Virus record (IMG/VR): IMGVR_UViG_3300005663_000052
Coordinates: 1-56,451 of that record
DNA: 56,451 nt
DNA from: a virus
Strand: one strand, 5' to 3'
Under the pieces are notes generated by a model. It worked only from the letters and a program-made list of their open reading frames with translations. It was not told the origin of the DNA and did no database searches. The position numbers and the translations under genes are program-made. Shown here in pieces: positions 8,949 through 17,690 of this stretch. Numbering within the stretch: the first letter of the stretch is position 1; every line of letters starts with the position of its first letter.

Positions 8949-9271
8949 TTCTCTTGCCTGCACAGGCACCGCCAGCGTGTACCCAACGTATCCTTGGAAA
9001 CCGACAGAATCGTAAAGACGACACTGCCACTATCAGTGATCGTATCGCCGGCAACGGGCACAATCGCCGTAGTGTTCGCCTGAAGATGAAAGGCAACATC
9101 CCTGGCTTCGATGCCAGCCGGAAAACCGAGTTGGACTTCCCGATGGGAGAGTGCTCGGCGGAGAGCGGTGACTGACGTATCAGTCGTGTCGGCCGACGCA
9201 TCGTAAAGAGTGACGGTTTCTATGCCGTCCATTGTGGCCAGATCAGAAGCGATGTCGGTGGCTAAAGTCAC
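8945..9271 (-). CDS. Head-tail connector-like protein
   Basis: 108 residues, small alpha/beta protein beginning MTLATDIASDLATMDG and ending in a beta region with IVPVAGDTITDSG. It lies between a capsid-associated gene and the gp10-like gene, where head closure proteins are found. Family not recognised with certainty; call rests on position and size. Confidence 0.55.
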   Translation of the reverse strand: MTLATDIASDLATMDGIETVTLYDASADTTDTSVTALRRALSHREVQLGFPAGIEARDVAFHLQANTTAIVPVAGDTITDSGSVVFTILSVSKDTLGTRWRCLCRQEK

Positions 9272-9287
9272 GTCGAGTATCTCTCAG

Positions 9288-9506
9288 TCAAACCAAGCCG
9301 AGAGTCTCCACCTCGAACGGGCCTCCCGACGCGGCAATTTGCTTGTTGACTTCCTGGAGCTGGCCCCACATCATCCGGTACCAATCGTTGTAGTTCACCG
9401 TCTGACCGTCGATCGAATAGCTCACCTTCGGACTGCTCGATTCACTCGCCAGTTTCGTGAGAATGTTGCTCCGAATGGTCGCCAGGTTTTCAAGGTCACT
9501 TGGCAT
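9288..9506 (-). CDS. 72-residue conserved head-region protein
   Basis: The ATG at 9506 is preceded by GAGAAG and gives MPSDLENLATIRSNIL, a helix, then YSIDGQTVNYNDWYRMM and a final ASGGPFEV motif. This helix-short beta-helix arrangement recurs in many phages beside connector genes, function unknown. It overlaps the end of the preceding gene by 11 bases. A longer upstream frame exists but is antisense-like and lacks a ribosome site. Confidence 0.65.
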   Translation of the reverse strand: MPSDLENLATIRSNILTKLASESSSPKVSYSIDGQTVNYNDWYRMMWGQLQEVNKQIAASGGPFEVETLGLV

Positions 9507-10002
9507 CTTCTCGCATCGTCTTGATGGCCGTACGAATGATCTCCAGATCATCAGGCACCAAGCCCGGCACGTTGCCAAACTTCTTGCCGGACCGAGCAAA
9601 GTCGATGATCTTGTCAACGGTAATGAGTTTTGCATCCCGCAACCCCTCGACTTGCCGGTCATCCAAGCCGAATTCCCTCAGTAACTCCAACTCATCCACG
9701 GGCGGCACTGGAGTAGGCTCGGCGGCTGATTCCGTCGTCTGCCCCACGGCCCGGTCGATGGCCTCCTGAGCTGAGGTCGGCAGTGCCCCAGGCTCGGAGG
9801 CCACCTTGCTGGGCTGCTCTTGGAGGAGTTGGGCTTCGACGGCAATCGGGCCATGGTCCGGATGATCCTTCTCCCACTTGTCGAGCCGCTGGATCTCCCG
9901 AAACTGCCGAATGGCATCGGCGTCGTTCTCGGCATGGTCAATGAAGTTGTTGATCTGACCGGCCGGTGGCCGACTCGCCGTGCAACTGTATTTGCCGGGC
10001 AC
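9496..10002 (-). CDS. Head-region protein with helical C-terminal domain
   Basis: 168 residues starting with GTG at 10002, coupled to the capsid stop as TAGTG and preceded by GGGAGG. The N-terminal part (IRQFREIQRLDKWE) is helical and charged, the middle is Glu/Pro-rich linker, and the last 60 residues (FGLDDRQVEGL, IDFARSGKKFG) look like paired helix-hairpin-helix elements. It may be a head completion or accessory protein; not recognised beyond that. A frame extended to 10107 would lie inside the capsid gene and is rejected. Confidence 0.6.
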   Translation of the reverse strand: MPGKYSCTASRPPAGQINNFIDHAENDADAIRQFREIQRLDKWEKDHPDHGPIAVEAQLLQEQPSKVASEPGALPTSAQEAIDRAVGQTTESAAEPTPVPPVDELELLREFGLDDRQVEGLRDAKLITVDKIIDFARSGKKFGNVPGLVPDDLEIIRTAIKTMREDAK

Positions 10003-11165
10003 TAGCTGCCTCCCGTGGACTTTACCATGAAGTGGGGATCGAGGACGGCCGCCACCGATCGTTCCGAAACCTTGTACCGCTGGATGATGTCCCGCGTGAA
10101 AGCCCACTCGCTGTTGGCGGGAGCGATCTCCTGGGTGATGCCCCAGTTTTCCATCAGGGCGAAGGCCCTCTGCGGATCACCAACCCACCAGTCGTTGGTC
10201 TCGGAAGTGAGGGCTTCGATCAACGGAGAATAGACGATCTGTAACGGCATCAAGTTCTGGATCGGATCCATGCTGATCGTCTGGAAATTCGTCGTATTGC
10301 TGGTACCACCACGAACCTGCGTTGACGTGAGAATGTACCGTGCCGTCGGCAAAAGCGTCTGGCCCACCAGTAGGATCCTCGGAATGATAATGATCGGCTC
10401 GGTCGTTGTGAAATCCGTCATGCCGGCAAACTTCTGGAATGCTGCATTGAGATCCGTCCAGTCAACCAAGGCGTCCGTGATCGAATTGACGACCCCGTGG
10501 CCACCAGACGTCTTGTAAGTGTCGGACGTCGAACCATCTTTCTTGTAGTTGTTGGTCACACCCGTTACGAGGTTGATGACTTCCTTCTCGCGACGGACAC
10601 CCGCCCAATAGCCGACTTGACTGGCACGCTGAAGAACCAGATTCGTCCGATCGAAGAAAATGGCTTCTTTGGTCACCGGCACGATCATGCCGTGCTTGAC
10701 GGTTTCTGGCGTCTCGATGTAGAGCTGAGCCAACCCAACCAAGGGATATTCGTACCCTTCGGAAACCTGCAACGCCTTGTCGCCCATCGCCCCGATACCG
10801 GGGATCTTCTCTCCGCTGAACTGCGTCGGAATCACAGTAACCAACTGCTGCCAGATGAATGCCGCGTCTTGATACGCCTGCAAGATCATGCTATAGACGA
10901 TCTGGCCCGTGATGTTGGAGAACGTCGAAGTATCGACGGCACCACCCACCGCTTCCATCAACGACATTCCCTCGCTTGTCCGCGGATCCAACCGCCGCAC
11001 AAACTCCCGGCCATTGTCGATCGTGCTCTCGGCAAGATCCCGCAAACTGAATTCCTGCGGCGTGAACCAATTCTCTTCCAATCCTTCACGGATAAACGCA
11101 ACGGCCCGCTGCGGTCCATCCAACTCAATTTGCCGCTGGAGATTGCGGTAATTGATTGCTACCAT
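10002..11165 (-). CDS. Major capsid protein
   Basis: 387 residues with an ATG preceded by GAGGAGG. The pattern is that of HK97-fold capsid proteins found in planctomycete and other phages: a helical arm (IREGLEENWFTPQEF), GGAVDTSTFSNITGQIV, then GEKIPGIG, a YEYPLVGLAQLYIETPE loop and IVPVTKEAIFFDRT, and a C-terminal WVGDPQRAFALMENWG followed by beta strands. It should self-assemble into the head shell; the protease encoded upstream probably matures the prohead. A perfect palindrome and terminator lie ahead of the preceding structural gene, so capsid production may have its own transcript. Confidence 0.85.
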   Translation of the reverse strand: MVAINYRNLQRQIELDGPQRAVAFIREGLEENWFTPQEFSLRDLAESTIDNGREFVRRLDPRTSEGMSLMEAVGGAVDTSTFSNITGQIVYSMILQAYQDAAFIWQQLVTVIPTQFSGEKIPGIGAMGDKALQVSEGYEYPLVGLAQLYIETPETVKHGMIVPVTKEAIFFDRTNLVLQRASQVGYWAGVRREKEVINLVTGVTNNYKKDGSTSDTYKTSGGHGVVNSITDALVDWTDLNAAFQKFAGMTDFTTTEPIIIIPRILLVGQTLLPTARYILTSTQVRGGTSNTTNFQTISMDPIQNLMPLQIVYSPLIEALTSETNDWWVGDPQRAFALMENWGITQEIAPANSEWAFTRDIIQRYKVSERSVAAVLDPHFMVKSTGGS

Positions 11166-11200
11166 CGGTATATCCTCCTCAAGTTCGTTTCGTTTCGAGG

Positions 11201-11977
11201 TTATCGCCGCTGAGCTGCATAGATCCAGTCAACGTCGAGATACTGACTGTCGTTTGCGACGCCGGCCTTCACGCCAAGAACAACGGCCATTTCGGCCGCA
11301 CTGGTATGGGTGATTGTCTGGCAAACAAGTTGCTTGCCGACAAGAGTTTGGCCAACCTCCCGGATCGAATAGCTTCCATCACTGGAATTTTCGAGTGCAA
11401 AACCGAAATGCACTTCCGTCAAGGTGGACGACTTGGGAACCGTTCGGATGGTCAAATTCTGCCACTGATTGTTGGTGGCCGTCTCGTTGGTGTCCACGCC
11501 ATCGGTGATGCCACTCATTTCAGTTGAATTGGCTTCAGCCATCGCGTACCAAGTCGCATCGGTGTTGGACTTGTAGAACAACACCGCGTCGGTCGAAGTT
11601 TTCGGAACACCGGTCGTATCGACAATGGCATTGGCAGCCACCGCGTCAATGAGCCCAACCATCAATGCCTGATTGGCAATCGTGTTTCCGACCGGGCGAA
11701 CCCTTGCCGCAAAGAACATCGGCTTGTCGGTGGCCAACTTGAAAAGCTCGTGGGTGCTCTCCACGTAGGTCTCATCATTGACGGCCTGCGAATTACCACC
11801 ATTGCTGCTGGGATTGACCTTCAAAATTCCATTGACGGCCTCCTGAACGGCAACGGTACCGCTGTTGCTGGCCGTGGTAGTCCACATGTCCGCCGTCACG
11901 TAGTGATCGAAGTGGTCGAAGATCTCGAAAGTTCGCTCACGAAGAAACCGTTCGGCGAGTTGCACTTCGTAACTCAT
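11201..11977 (-). CDS. Virion structural protein, probable capsid decoration
   Basis: 258 residues, Thr/Ser/Asn-rich, mostly beta, beginning MSYEVQLAERFLRERTFEIFDHF. The fold looks like a jelly-roll or lectin-like sandwich; no catalytic motif is visible. It is the first gene after a strong terminator and has a good AGGAGG site, directly before the major capsid gene, which suggests an abundant head protein such as a decoration or spike protein. Confidence 0.55.
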   Translation of the reverse strand: MSYEVQLAERFLRERTFEIFDHFDHYVTADMWTTTASNSGTVAVQEAVNGILKVNPSSNGGNSQAVNDETYVESTHELFKLATDKPMFFAARVRPVGNTIANQALMVGLIDAVAANAIVDTTGVPKTSTDAVLFYKSNTDATWYAMAEANSTEMSGITDGVDTNETATNNQWQNLTIRTVPKSSTLTEVHFGFALENSSDGSYSIREVGQTLVGKQLVCQTITHTSAAEMAVVLGVKAGVANDSQYLDVDWIYAAQRR

Positions 11978-11991
11978 CTGTATTTCCTCCT

Positions 11992-12005
11992 ATTCCAATT
12001 GGAAT
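11992..12005. promoter_or_regulatory. Perfect 14-bp palindrome upstream of the capsid genes
   Basis: ATTCCAATTGGAAT reads the same on both strands. It lies between a terminator and the ribosome site of the first capsid-unit gene, so it is well placed as an operator or promoter element. No standard -35/-10 pair was seen next to it. Confidence 0.4.
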
Positions 12006-12015
12006 CGTTGTATGC

Positions 12016-12052
12016 AAAAAAGAAGGGGCCGTGCGATTGCTCGCACGACCCC
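12016..12052 (-). terminator. Rho-independent terminator
   Basis: On the minus strand a 12-bp stem (one G-T pair) with a GCAA loop spans 12052-12025, followed by TTCTTTTTT. It ends the transcript that comes from the portal-protease-glycosyltransferase genes before the capsid unit. Confidence 0.85.
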
Positions 12053-12140
12053 CAATTATGGCCGCGAGTAATTGGCTCTCTGCCGAGGAGCTACCCCGGG
12101 GAGGCCACTGGTTTGCCGGCGGCAATGCCGGCCCCATCTG

Positions 12141-13148
12141 TCAGACGCCTATCAATTCTTCCTGTGAAACTGGTTCTTGGACTTCTGTTTGCTCGGCCGA
12201 TTGCTCGGCTGGTTGTTCGGCTGGTTGTTCGGCTGCTACCGTGCCTTCATCGTGCTCCCATTCCCCCCACGCATGATCGTTGGGATATCCCGTCTCGCCC
12301 ATGTGCAACACACGGACTTTCCGAGTGGCCAGCACCCTAGCCTTTGGATCCACCGTCTGCACCATCCGCGAGAAGGTCCAATCTTCCGGCTGAACACCTG
12401 CAAGGTACGATCCATCGGCGTTCGCCCTGATGCCGTCCCCTATCGTGAAATGACATTTCAGCCATCCCTCGTCATCGGCAGCATCCACCCAATCTTTCCG
12501 CAAGTCGCAAATCCAACAACCCGTGTTGACGAGCAATCGATCGCCATCGGGATTGAACCCTGCCTCCATCGTCGCTTGCCGACCAAACGTCTCCGGCAAC
12601 TCCATGATCTCCGTCATCGTCAATCGCCGCGGATGCCACGGGTCGCTCGAATTGTCAATTGCAGTGGAGGTTAACCCCAACGAACTCTTGATCGGAATGA
12701 TGGCCGAGAGAATATCAGCATGTTGGGCAGTCAGCTCTTCCCAAAGTACATCCAACCAATTGGCTTCGGGAGCGACGTCGGTATGAATCATCGCAAAATG
12801 CGTGACACCCTGCGTATTGCGTGCGAAAATCGCCTGTGCGTAGAGTTGATTGAACGAATGGGCCAAGAGCGAACTGTTCATTTTGGACTTGGACGCAGTG
12901 ATGTTTTCCCCGTCAGTCGGCGACACCACAAATCCTTGCCATGCTGGATCCCAAGTCCCGGTTTTTGAATACGACGGCATCCCCAAAAACACCTTCGGCC
13001 GTTCGGCAAGCAACCGTTGCTTTTCTTTCGCCAATGCAGATTCCAGAGTGCTCAGTGCAGACAGCCGACGAACGCCGGCATTCTGCAACGTGGTTTCCGC
13101 ACCACGGCAAAAGAAACTCCAGCGGGGATCGCCGTTGCACTCACTCAT
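12141..13148 (-). CDS. GT-A-fold glycosyltransferase-like protein with repeat tail
   Basis: 335 residues; ATG overlaps the previous stop (ATGA). After a helical lead, residues about 50-130 (PKVFLGMPSYSKTG, then HFAMIHTDVAPEANWLD) follow the pattern of family 2-like transferases: a first beta strand with nucleotide-binding loop and a strand ending in an acidic HTD in the place of DxD. A later segment LLVNTGCWICDLR and DWTFSRMV would form the acceptor side. The C-terminus is a tail of repeated AEQP units. Placed between prohead protease and capsid genes, it may add sugar to the virion or to the cell envelope during assembly; donor and acceptor unknown. Confidence 0.6.
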   Translation of the reverse strand: MSECNGDPRWSFFCRGAETTLQNAGVRRLSALSTLESALAKEKQRLLAERPKVFLGMPSYSKTGTWDPAWQGFVVSPTDGENITASKSKMNSSLLAHSFNQLYAQAIFARNTQGVTHFAMIHTDVAPEANWLDVLWEELTAQHADILSAIIPIKSSLGLTSTAIDNSSDPWHPRRLTMTEIMELPETFGRQATMEAGFNPDGDRLLVNTGCWICDLRKDWVDAADDEGWLKCHFTIGDGIRANADGSYLAGVQPEDWTFSRMVQTVDPKARVLATRKVRVLHMGETGYPNDHAWGEWEHDEGTVAAEQPAEQPAEQSAEQTEVQEPVSQEELIGV

Positions 13149-14038
13149 GCGATGATAGCCTCACAGAATTCTTTGGCATTCTCCGACTTCTTGCCGGTGC
13201 CGTTGGGCTGATCGAACTTCTGTCCACCCTGCGGTCGCTGGACGTTGGTTTGGCCCTTGATCTCGGTCAGTTGGGTTTGCAGGGAATCCTGGTTTTCTAG
13301 GATCTTGGCCAATGCCGCATCCATGTCCGGAATCACTGCAACGGGAACCAACTTCGGATCTTTCTTCTCCGGATCTTTCTTCTCGGGCGCCTTGACCTCC
13401 AGGATCTTGAGGACCTTCTCGCCCACCTCATCCTCGACGGTATCATCCTCGGCCAGCAGCCCCGCGTCGACCACCTCCCTCAGAAACTTCGTGCCGGGAG
13501 TCTCTTCCTTCACGGATTCCAGCAAGCCTTTGATCGTGAGGGTCATGTCTGTCTCCTCTTGTTCAATTGACTCAAAAAGCGAACGGGTGGTAGCCGGATC
13601 TGATACCAGATCGACGGATCTCACCCGAGTGATTTCTTCGACGAACGTCTTGCCGTTCTTTCGGTGGATCTTAGCTTCGATGGCATGGGAAAGCCCGAAA
13701 AGTTCTGGCCGCCGCTCAGCAGCCTCCATGATCTTGTCGAATCGGGGATCAGCTTTTAGAAGGTGCAGGTCAGCCTTCATTCCGTCGGGCACCACTTCCG
13801 CATTTTCGAGCCAACCAGCCCGATCAGCTACCGACGTCTGACGAGTAGGAGAATGGCTCGGCGGATGATCGAAGTTGACGACTGCCCCATCGTACTGGCC
13901 CCGTGCCTTCACAATCGCCTCGGGCAGATACTCCCGGCCGTTGCGAGATATCCTGCCGAGAACCTTGACACCTCGGATCACGCCGGCCTCGCGGTCGACT
14001 TGTAAGTTCGGAGATTGAACGATCTCAAACAGTTTCAC
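13145..14038 (-). CDS. Prohead protease with scaffold-like C-terminus
   Basis: 297 residues from the GTG at 14038 (VKLFEIVQSPNL). The N-terminal 160 residues match the herpesvirus-type phage maturation protease layout: REYLPEAIVKARGQYDGAVV, VNFDHPP with a candidate catalytic His, and GLSHAIEAKI plus VRSVDLVSDPATT, where the second His and Ser are expected. The C-terminal 120 residues are Lys/Glu-rich coiled coil (KKDPEKKDPK) and a Gln-rich end, typical of a fused scaffold. It cleaves scaffold and capsid arms during head maturation. A longer frame to 14104 overlaps a small gene and is less likely. Confidence 0.8.
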   Translation of the reverse strand: MKLFEIVQSPNLQVDREAGVIRGVKVLGRISRNGREYLPEAIVKARGQYDGAVVNFDHPPSHSPTRQTSVADRAGWLENAEVVPDGMKADLHLLKADPRFDKIMEAAERRPELFGLSHAIEAKIHRKNGKTFVEEITRVRSVDLVSDPATTRSLFESIEQEETDMTLTIKGLLESVKEETPGTKFLREVVDAGLLAEDDTVEDEVGEKVLKILEVKAPEKKDPEKKDPKLVPVAVIPDMDAALAKILENQDSLQTQLTEIKGQTNVQRPQGGQKFDQPNGTGKKSENAKEFCEAIIA

Positions 14039-14045
14039 GAGTTTC

Positions 14046-14150
14046 TCACTTGGTAGTTGCACGCAAGATTTCCAAGGCCATCTCCAACCAGGCTGGTCGC
14101 ACAATCAAAACTCTGGGCACCACCTGCTTTTGATTGACCTTTTCAGCCAT
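14046..14150 (-). CDS. Small 34-residue ORF between minor head and protease genes
   Basis: ATG at 14150 overlaps the end of the minor head gene by 8 bases and the frame closes with TGA 8 bases before the protease start. Product: MAEKVNQKQVVPRVLIV, then RPAWLEMALEILRATTK. It fills a gap of 105 bases exactly. Too short for the usual ORF cut-off; coding is supported by spacing and by sensible composition only. Confidence 0.4.
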   Translation of the reverse strand: MAEKVNQKQVVPRVLIVRPAWLEMALEILRATTK

Positions 14151-14745
14151 TGGAAACTTCCTTAAACGTCAAATGGCAACGGCACCTCGGATGGGCTGGC
14201 GGCCCTTCGGGAATCGACTGCTGCCAAAACTCCCTTTCCGTCGCGTGCAACGGAGCACAAACAGGACAAACCCTTTCATCTGCCTCAGTATACCAAAACA
14301 CGCCGAATACCAATCCCGCCTCCGTCATCAGCAACAGCAACACCCAGAGTTCCCCGACGGTAATCGCCCGGGTGACTTCGGTGATCGCAATCATCACGGT
14401 GCGTTCGGCGCCGAACACCTTTTCCAGGGATTCCTCGTCTTCGATCGCCTTTTCAGTGCTCTCGACAATCTGCCTGCCCAACTCGGCCGCCCGCTGCCGA
14501 GCCCAGCCCACACCCTTCTGGTTGGCTTCCCCTGCCGATAGGGGGAAAGATTGGAGGGAGGCCAGATTGCCGGCGGCTTCACCGTGGACTTGGGCCAATG
14601 TGGGAAGAGCGGCTCCAGCCACGGCCGCGTCGAGGCCCTCCAGCCGGCCGAAGGCTATCCAGCGGTCGTGCCAATCGTTGAAGATCAGCAGCAGGGCGGC
14701 TGCCAGGGCGTCTTCATGCTGGTTGCGGGTTTTGAGATCAGGCAT
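14143..14745 (-). CDS. Minor head / head morphogenesis protein (SPP1 gp7, Mu gpF type)
   Basis: 200 residues from the ATG at 14745 (MPDLKTRNQHEDAL), overlapping the portal stop by 8 bases. A long helical region ends in the family signature: WYTEADERVCPVCAPLHA and, 20 residues on, PPAHPRCRCHL. These Cys/His residues are characteristic of the phage head morphogenesis domain. The protein joins a few copies to the portal and helps DNA exit. A longer frame starting at 14985 would read the portal C-terminus in another frame and is rejected. Confidence 0.85.
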   Translation of the reverse strand: MPDLKTRNQHEDALAAALLLIFNDWHDRWIAFGRLEGLDAAVAGAALPTLAQVHGEAAGNLASLQSFPLSAGEANQKGVGWARQRAAELGRQIVESTEKAIEDEESLEKVFGAERTVMIAITEVTRAITVGELWVLLLLMTEAGLVFGVFWYTEADERVCPVCAPLHATEREFWQQSIPEGPPAHPRCRCHLTFKEVSNG

Positions 14746-16468
14746 GGCCGGTATCGGGGCCCGGATAGTTGCCCCAGAGCAATTGAGCCGCTTCCGCCAG
14801 ATCCCCTTCCCGCAAACTCCCCTCTGCCTTCCCCTTGTCCGCCTTCCCCTTCTGCACCGACTGCCCCGGCTTGTCGCCGCCAGCCAACGGATTCTCTTGG
14901 ACGTGTTCCTTCGCCCCGAGCTTCTGTTCGCGCTCGAGATCCAGCCCTTCCTTCGCCGCCCAGCTCGCGTCCGAAAGAATCCCATTATTTCTCAGCAACA
15001 ACAACCGATTGCTCTCGACGTTCCGATCGCGGTTCGGCACGATGGGCGCCTTGGCTTCGATCTTCACCAATCGCTTGATTTCATCGAACGCCATCCGATG
15101 CTGATCAAACCGGCCGGCCGCATGGGCAATCGCCAACGCCTTCCAAAAGATCTCCGCGTACTCATCCCCATGGTAGATCTGCTGGCGTTCGCAATACTTA
15201 GTAAACGGCGACTCGGCCGCCAACGTCGAAGCATACGCCGCCTCACTGACGTTCCCCGTAATCATGTAGGCCGGCATTGACCAGTTGGTCCCAGCAATCC
15301 GCAACACCGCCTCTTCCACATTCACCATCGCGAGCCCCACACCCTGCTCAGCCATCGGCGAAGGCTTGTATTTCGTCCCGTGGCCCGTATCCAGGATCGT
15401 ACCGGTCTGGTACTGGTGCATGATCCGAGTCCGCGTGCCCTCGGTGGCCGTCGCCTGATTGAATCTGGCGTAGGCACCGGACGATCGCATAGTCTCGACT
15501 GAGCCCTGACTGACTCCCTCAGCGTGCTCTCTGATGAATGCAATCGCCGCCATGATCGCATGGCCTTTGACGGTATTCTTCAGCAGCACTCCTGCATCCA
15601 AAAGTTGTTGATAAACAGGATAGAAATCCGTAATCCCCCGTTTAATGCCGATGTCGACGTTCAACTTGCAATGGGTAATCTGCGACGGATCGAAAAACCT
15701 TCCGGTATCCCGGCCTTCCGGCGTCCGCCACCGAAACCAATAGCCGTGAATGTTCTCGGCGTCGTCATCATCCGTGGCAATGCCGAATTTCCAGGAAATC
15801 GGACGGTCCAGTAAACCATACTCGCGATTCACCGCATCCGGATCATTCGGTTCGCTATTTTGCTCCGGCTCCAAGATCCGCAACTGCACGTGACCGCCAC
15901 CGACGTGATACAGGGCCACAAAATACTCTCCGTCCCGGTGGCACCGCTGAAACAAGTCCACCTCCCTCTCCCACCACCGATTCTCATTGCGAACTTCGCC
16001 AAGGATTTCCTGGACAGTTTTCAATAACGCTTCCTGGGGTGCCTCCCCCTCTTCGGCCACGGCCTTGTATTTGTAACCCACGCCCAAAATGTAGCTGGTG
16101 AGATTGTTCAGCACGGCCCGAGCGTTGACGGACGAATTGCCCAGCAGCCGGCCGATCGCCCGGATGCGGTCCAAGTCAATCTCGTTCTGAAAGACAAGCT
16201 GCTCAGCCCCCGCGGCCCGGTCCCCAAGCTGAGCACCGATAGTATTCCAGCCCAGGCCATCATATCCCCTCGATCCATCCCACTGGCCGCTGGGATAATC
16301 CTGCTGGGCAACCCGATCGCCCCAGGCCTCACGCATCGCTGCCGTTTCGTCCACGTGCATTCCCGGGGACATAATCCCGGAAATGGCCGCCGTCTCGGCT
16401 TCCATCACGGCCATTTCGTGACGCAACCGAACGGACTCGTGTTGCTCTCGCAACTGGTCGACCGTCAT
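14738..16468 (-). CDS. Portal protein
   Basis: 576 residues from the ATG at 16468 (MTVDQLREQHE), immediately after the preceding TAG. Features of the family: an N-terminal helical arm, NSSVNARAVLNNLTSYILG, a FQRCHRDGEYFVALY stem region, FFDPSQITHCKLN and a VYQQLLDAGVLLKN helix, NWSMPAYMITG, and a Lys/Gly-rich C-terminal tail (QKGKADKGKAEG). It forms the dodecameric ring through which the terminase pumps DNA. Followed by the minor head gene, as in most lambda-like and HK97-like orders. Confidence 0.85.
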   Translation of the reverse strand: MTVDQLREQHESVRLRHEMAVMEAETAAISGIMSPGMHVDETAAMREAWGDRVAQQDYPSGQWDGSRGYDGLGWNTIGAQLGDRAAGAEQLVFQNEIDLDRIRAIGRLLGNSSVNARAVLNNLTSYILGVGYKYKAVAEEGEAPQEALLKTVQEILGEVRNENRWWEREVDLFQRCHRDGEYFVALYHVGGGHVQLRILEPEQNSEPNDPDAVNREYGLLDRPISWKFGIATDDDDAENIHGYWFRWRTPEGRDTGRFFDPSQITHCKLNVDIGIKRGITDFYPVYQQLLDAGVLLKNTVKGHAIMAAIAFIREHAEGVSQGSVETMRSSGAYARFNQATATEGTRTRIMHQYQTGTILDTGHGTKYKPSPMAEQGVGLAMVNVEEAVLRIAGTNWSMPAYMITGNVSEAAYASTLAAESPFTKYCERQQIYHGDEYAEIFWKALAIAHAAGRFDQHRMAFDEIKRLVKIEAKAPIVPNRDRNVESNRLLLLRNNGILSDASWAAKEGLDLEREQKLGAKEHVQENPLAGGDKPGQSVQKGKADKGKAEGSLREGDLAEAAQLLWGNYPGPDTGHA

Positions 16469-16469
16469 G

Positions 16470-16853
16470 CTATCGCCAGTAGAGGACATGGACTGTTGCA
16501 CTCGCTGCGGTTTCGATCATTTCGATATTGCCCATCGGAATTTCCGAATTGTTGATGATGAGAAAATCGCTGGCAAGAACAGGCATTCCCGTCGTTGCAT
16601 CCGGATCGGTACCATCGTATCGCCATCGGATGCCCTGGCCTTCCGGTACGATCATACACTTGGTTGCCCCGGAAGGAACCGTAAGTGTCTGAACGGTACT
16701 GAGCCCCGTGATTTTTTCGTAGCTGCTGGTGTAGATGTCCTGGACAACGACATCGGGCAACGTGGGTTCGACAACGGTCTGCCGTCTACCGCAACCAGAC
16801 GAAAAAACCACGGCCAATAGGACAATCGGAATCCACAATCGAAATGACTTCAT
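16470..16853 (-). CDS. Lipoprotein with phage decoration-like domain
   Basis: 127 residues. MKSFRLWIPIVLLAVVFSSGC is a lipoprotein signal with an SSGC lipobox at about residue 21. The mature part has a beta domain (TKCMIVPEGQGIRWRYDG, then PDATTGMPVLASDF) of a type often seen in small phage capsid-associated proteins. The combination implies a membrane-anchored copy of a virion-type domain. It lies directly upstream of the portal gene (one base gap) and downstream of a hydrolase-like gene. Role unknown; superinfection or assembly-site anchoring are only guesses. Confidence 0.6.
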   Translation of the reverse strand: MKSFRLWIPIVLLAVVFSSGCGRRQTVVEPTLPDVVVQDIYTSSYEKITGLSTVQTLTVPSGATKCMIVPEGQGIRWRYDGTDPDATTGMPVLASDFLIINNSEIPMGNIEMIETAASATVHVLYWR

Positions 16854-16868
16854 TGGGATTTCTCCTAG

Positions 16869-17690
16869 TTAATGACAACCGGAATCCATCAGACCACGAA
16901 ATATCTTCCACCAGTCCGCGTCATCATCGTACCACGGCACCTTGCTCGCCCCGAAGACGATCGTGCCGTCGGCGAGAGCTTCCGCTTGCTTCAGTAATTC
17001 GCCGAAGTAATCCCCTGGAATTCTAAACGGCATTTGCTTTTCCAGCGAGTTGTTCTCGGGAGCCCGGGCTTCCTTGATCTTGTCTTCCCAAACCGTGTAG
17101 AACATCACGTAGGCCGGCAGGTGGTACACCTCGTGAACCGCCTTGATCGTCTCCCGCATGTACCAAAGAGCCTTGCCCAGCGCCCAGTCGCTTCGCACAT
17201 AGCACTCGATGCAACAGCAGTCGACCTTGCGGGCCAACGGGATGAGGTCTTGGCATAATCGCCGCCATCGCGGCCTGACGGCATCCTTCCAAATGAACGC
17301 CGGGACGCAGGGTGGGAGCTGCTCGAAGAAGCCAAGCTGAACGCCCGAGGGGGCGTGATTGCGTACCGTATCCGCGATCTCCATGCGGCGTTTGACCGCC
17401 TCGGGATTCAGGTTGGCCGAGTCATCGTGAACGATATTCGCCGGCTTCTCGACGTTTAGTAGAACGGGCTCCTTTGGCGGCAGTTTCGCGGCGTTCATGG
17501 CGAGCTTGACATGATCGACTTCAGTCTCGTCCCAGCCACCGCTGCCGTCGTCAATGAAGATATCGTCATGGAACAACGCCTTTAGTTCGGGAATGCCGGC
17601 GGCCTTCTGCCGCATGAACTGCCATGCCCGCTTCCACGGCTTGGGCTCTGTGTCAGTCGGATCGTAGAATCTGAGGTAGTGGCGGATCAT
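16869..17690 (-). CDS. Possible TIM-barrel glycosidase-like protein
   Basis: 273 residues; ATG overlaps the spike stop as ATGA. Alternating strands and helices with acidic residues at strand ends: ALFHDDIFIDDGSGGWDE, PVLLNVEKPANI, VQLGFFEQLPP, CCCIECYVRSDWALG, YVMFYTVWEDKIKE and DGTIVFGASK. This resembles the barrel of glycoside hydrolases and sugar-binding phage enzymes, with the ECY glutamate and the VEKP glutamate as candidate catalytic residues. Beside a beta-helix spike gene, a role in degrading host surface glycan is reasonable. Family not identified. Confidence 0.45.
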   Translation of the reverse strand: MIRHYLRFYDPTDTEPKPWKRAWQFMRQKAAGIPELKALFHDDIFIDDGSGGWDETEVDHVKLAMNAAKLPPKEPVLLNVEKPANIVHDDSANLNPEAVKRRMEIADTVRNHAPSGVQLGFFEQLPPCVPAFIWKDAVRPRWRRLCQDLIPLARKVDCCCIECYVRSDWALGKALWYMRETIKAVHEVYHLPAYVMFYTVWEDKIKEARAPENNSLEKQMPFRIPGDYFGELLKQAEALADGTIVFGASKVPWYDDDADWWKIFRGLMDSGCH

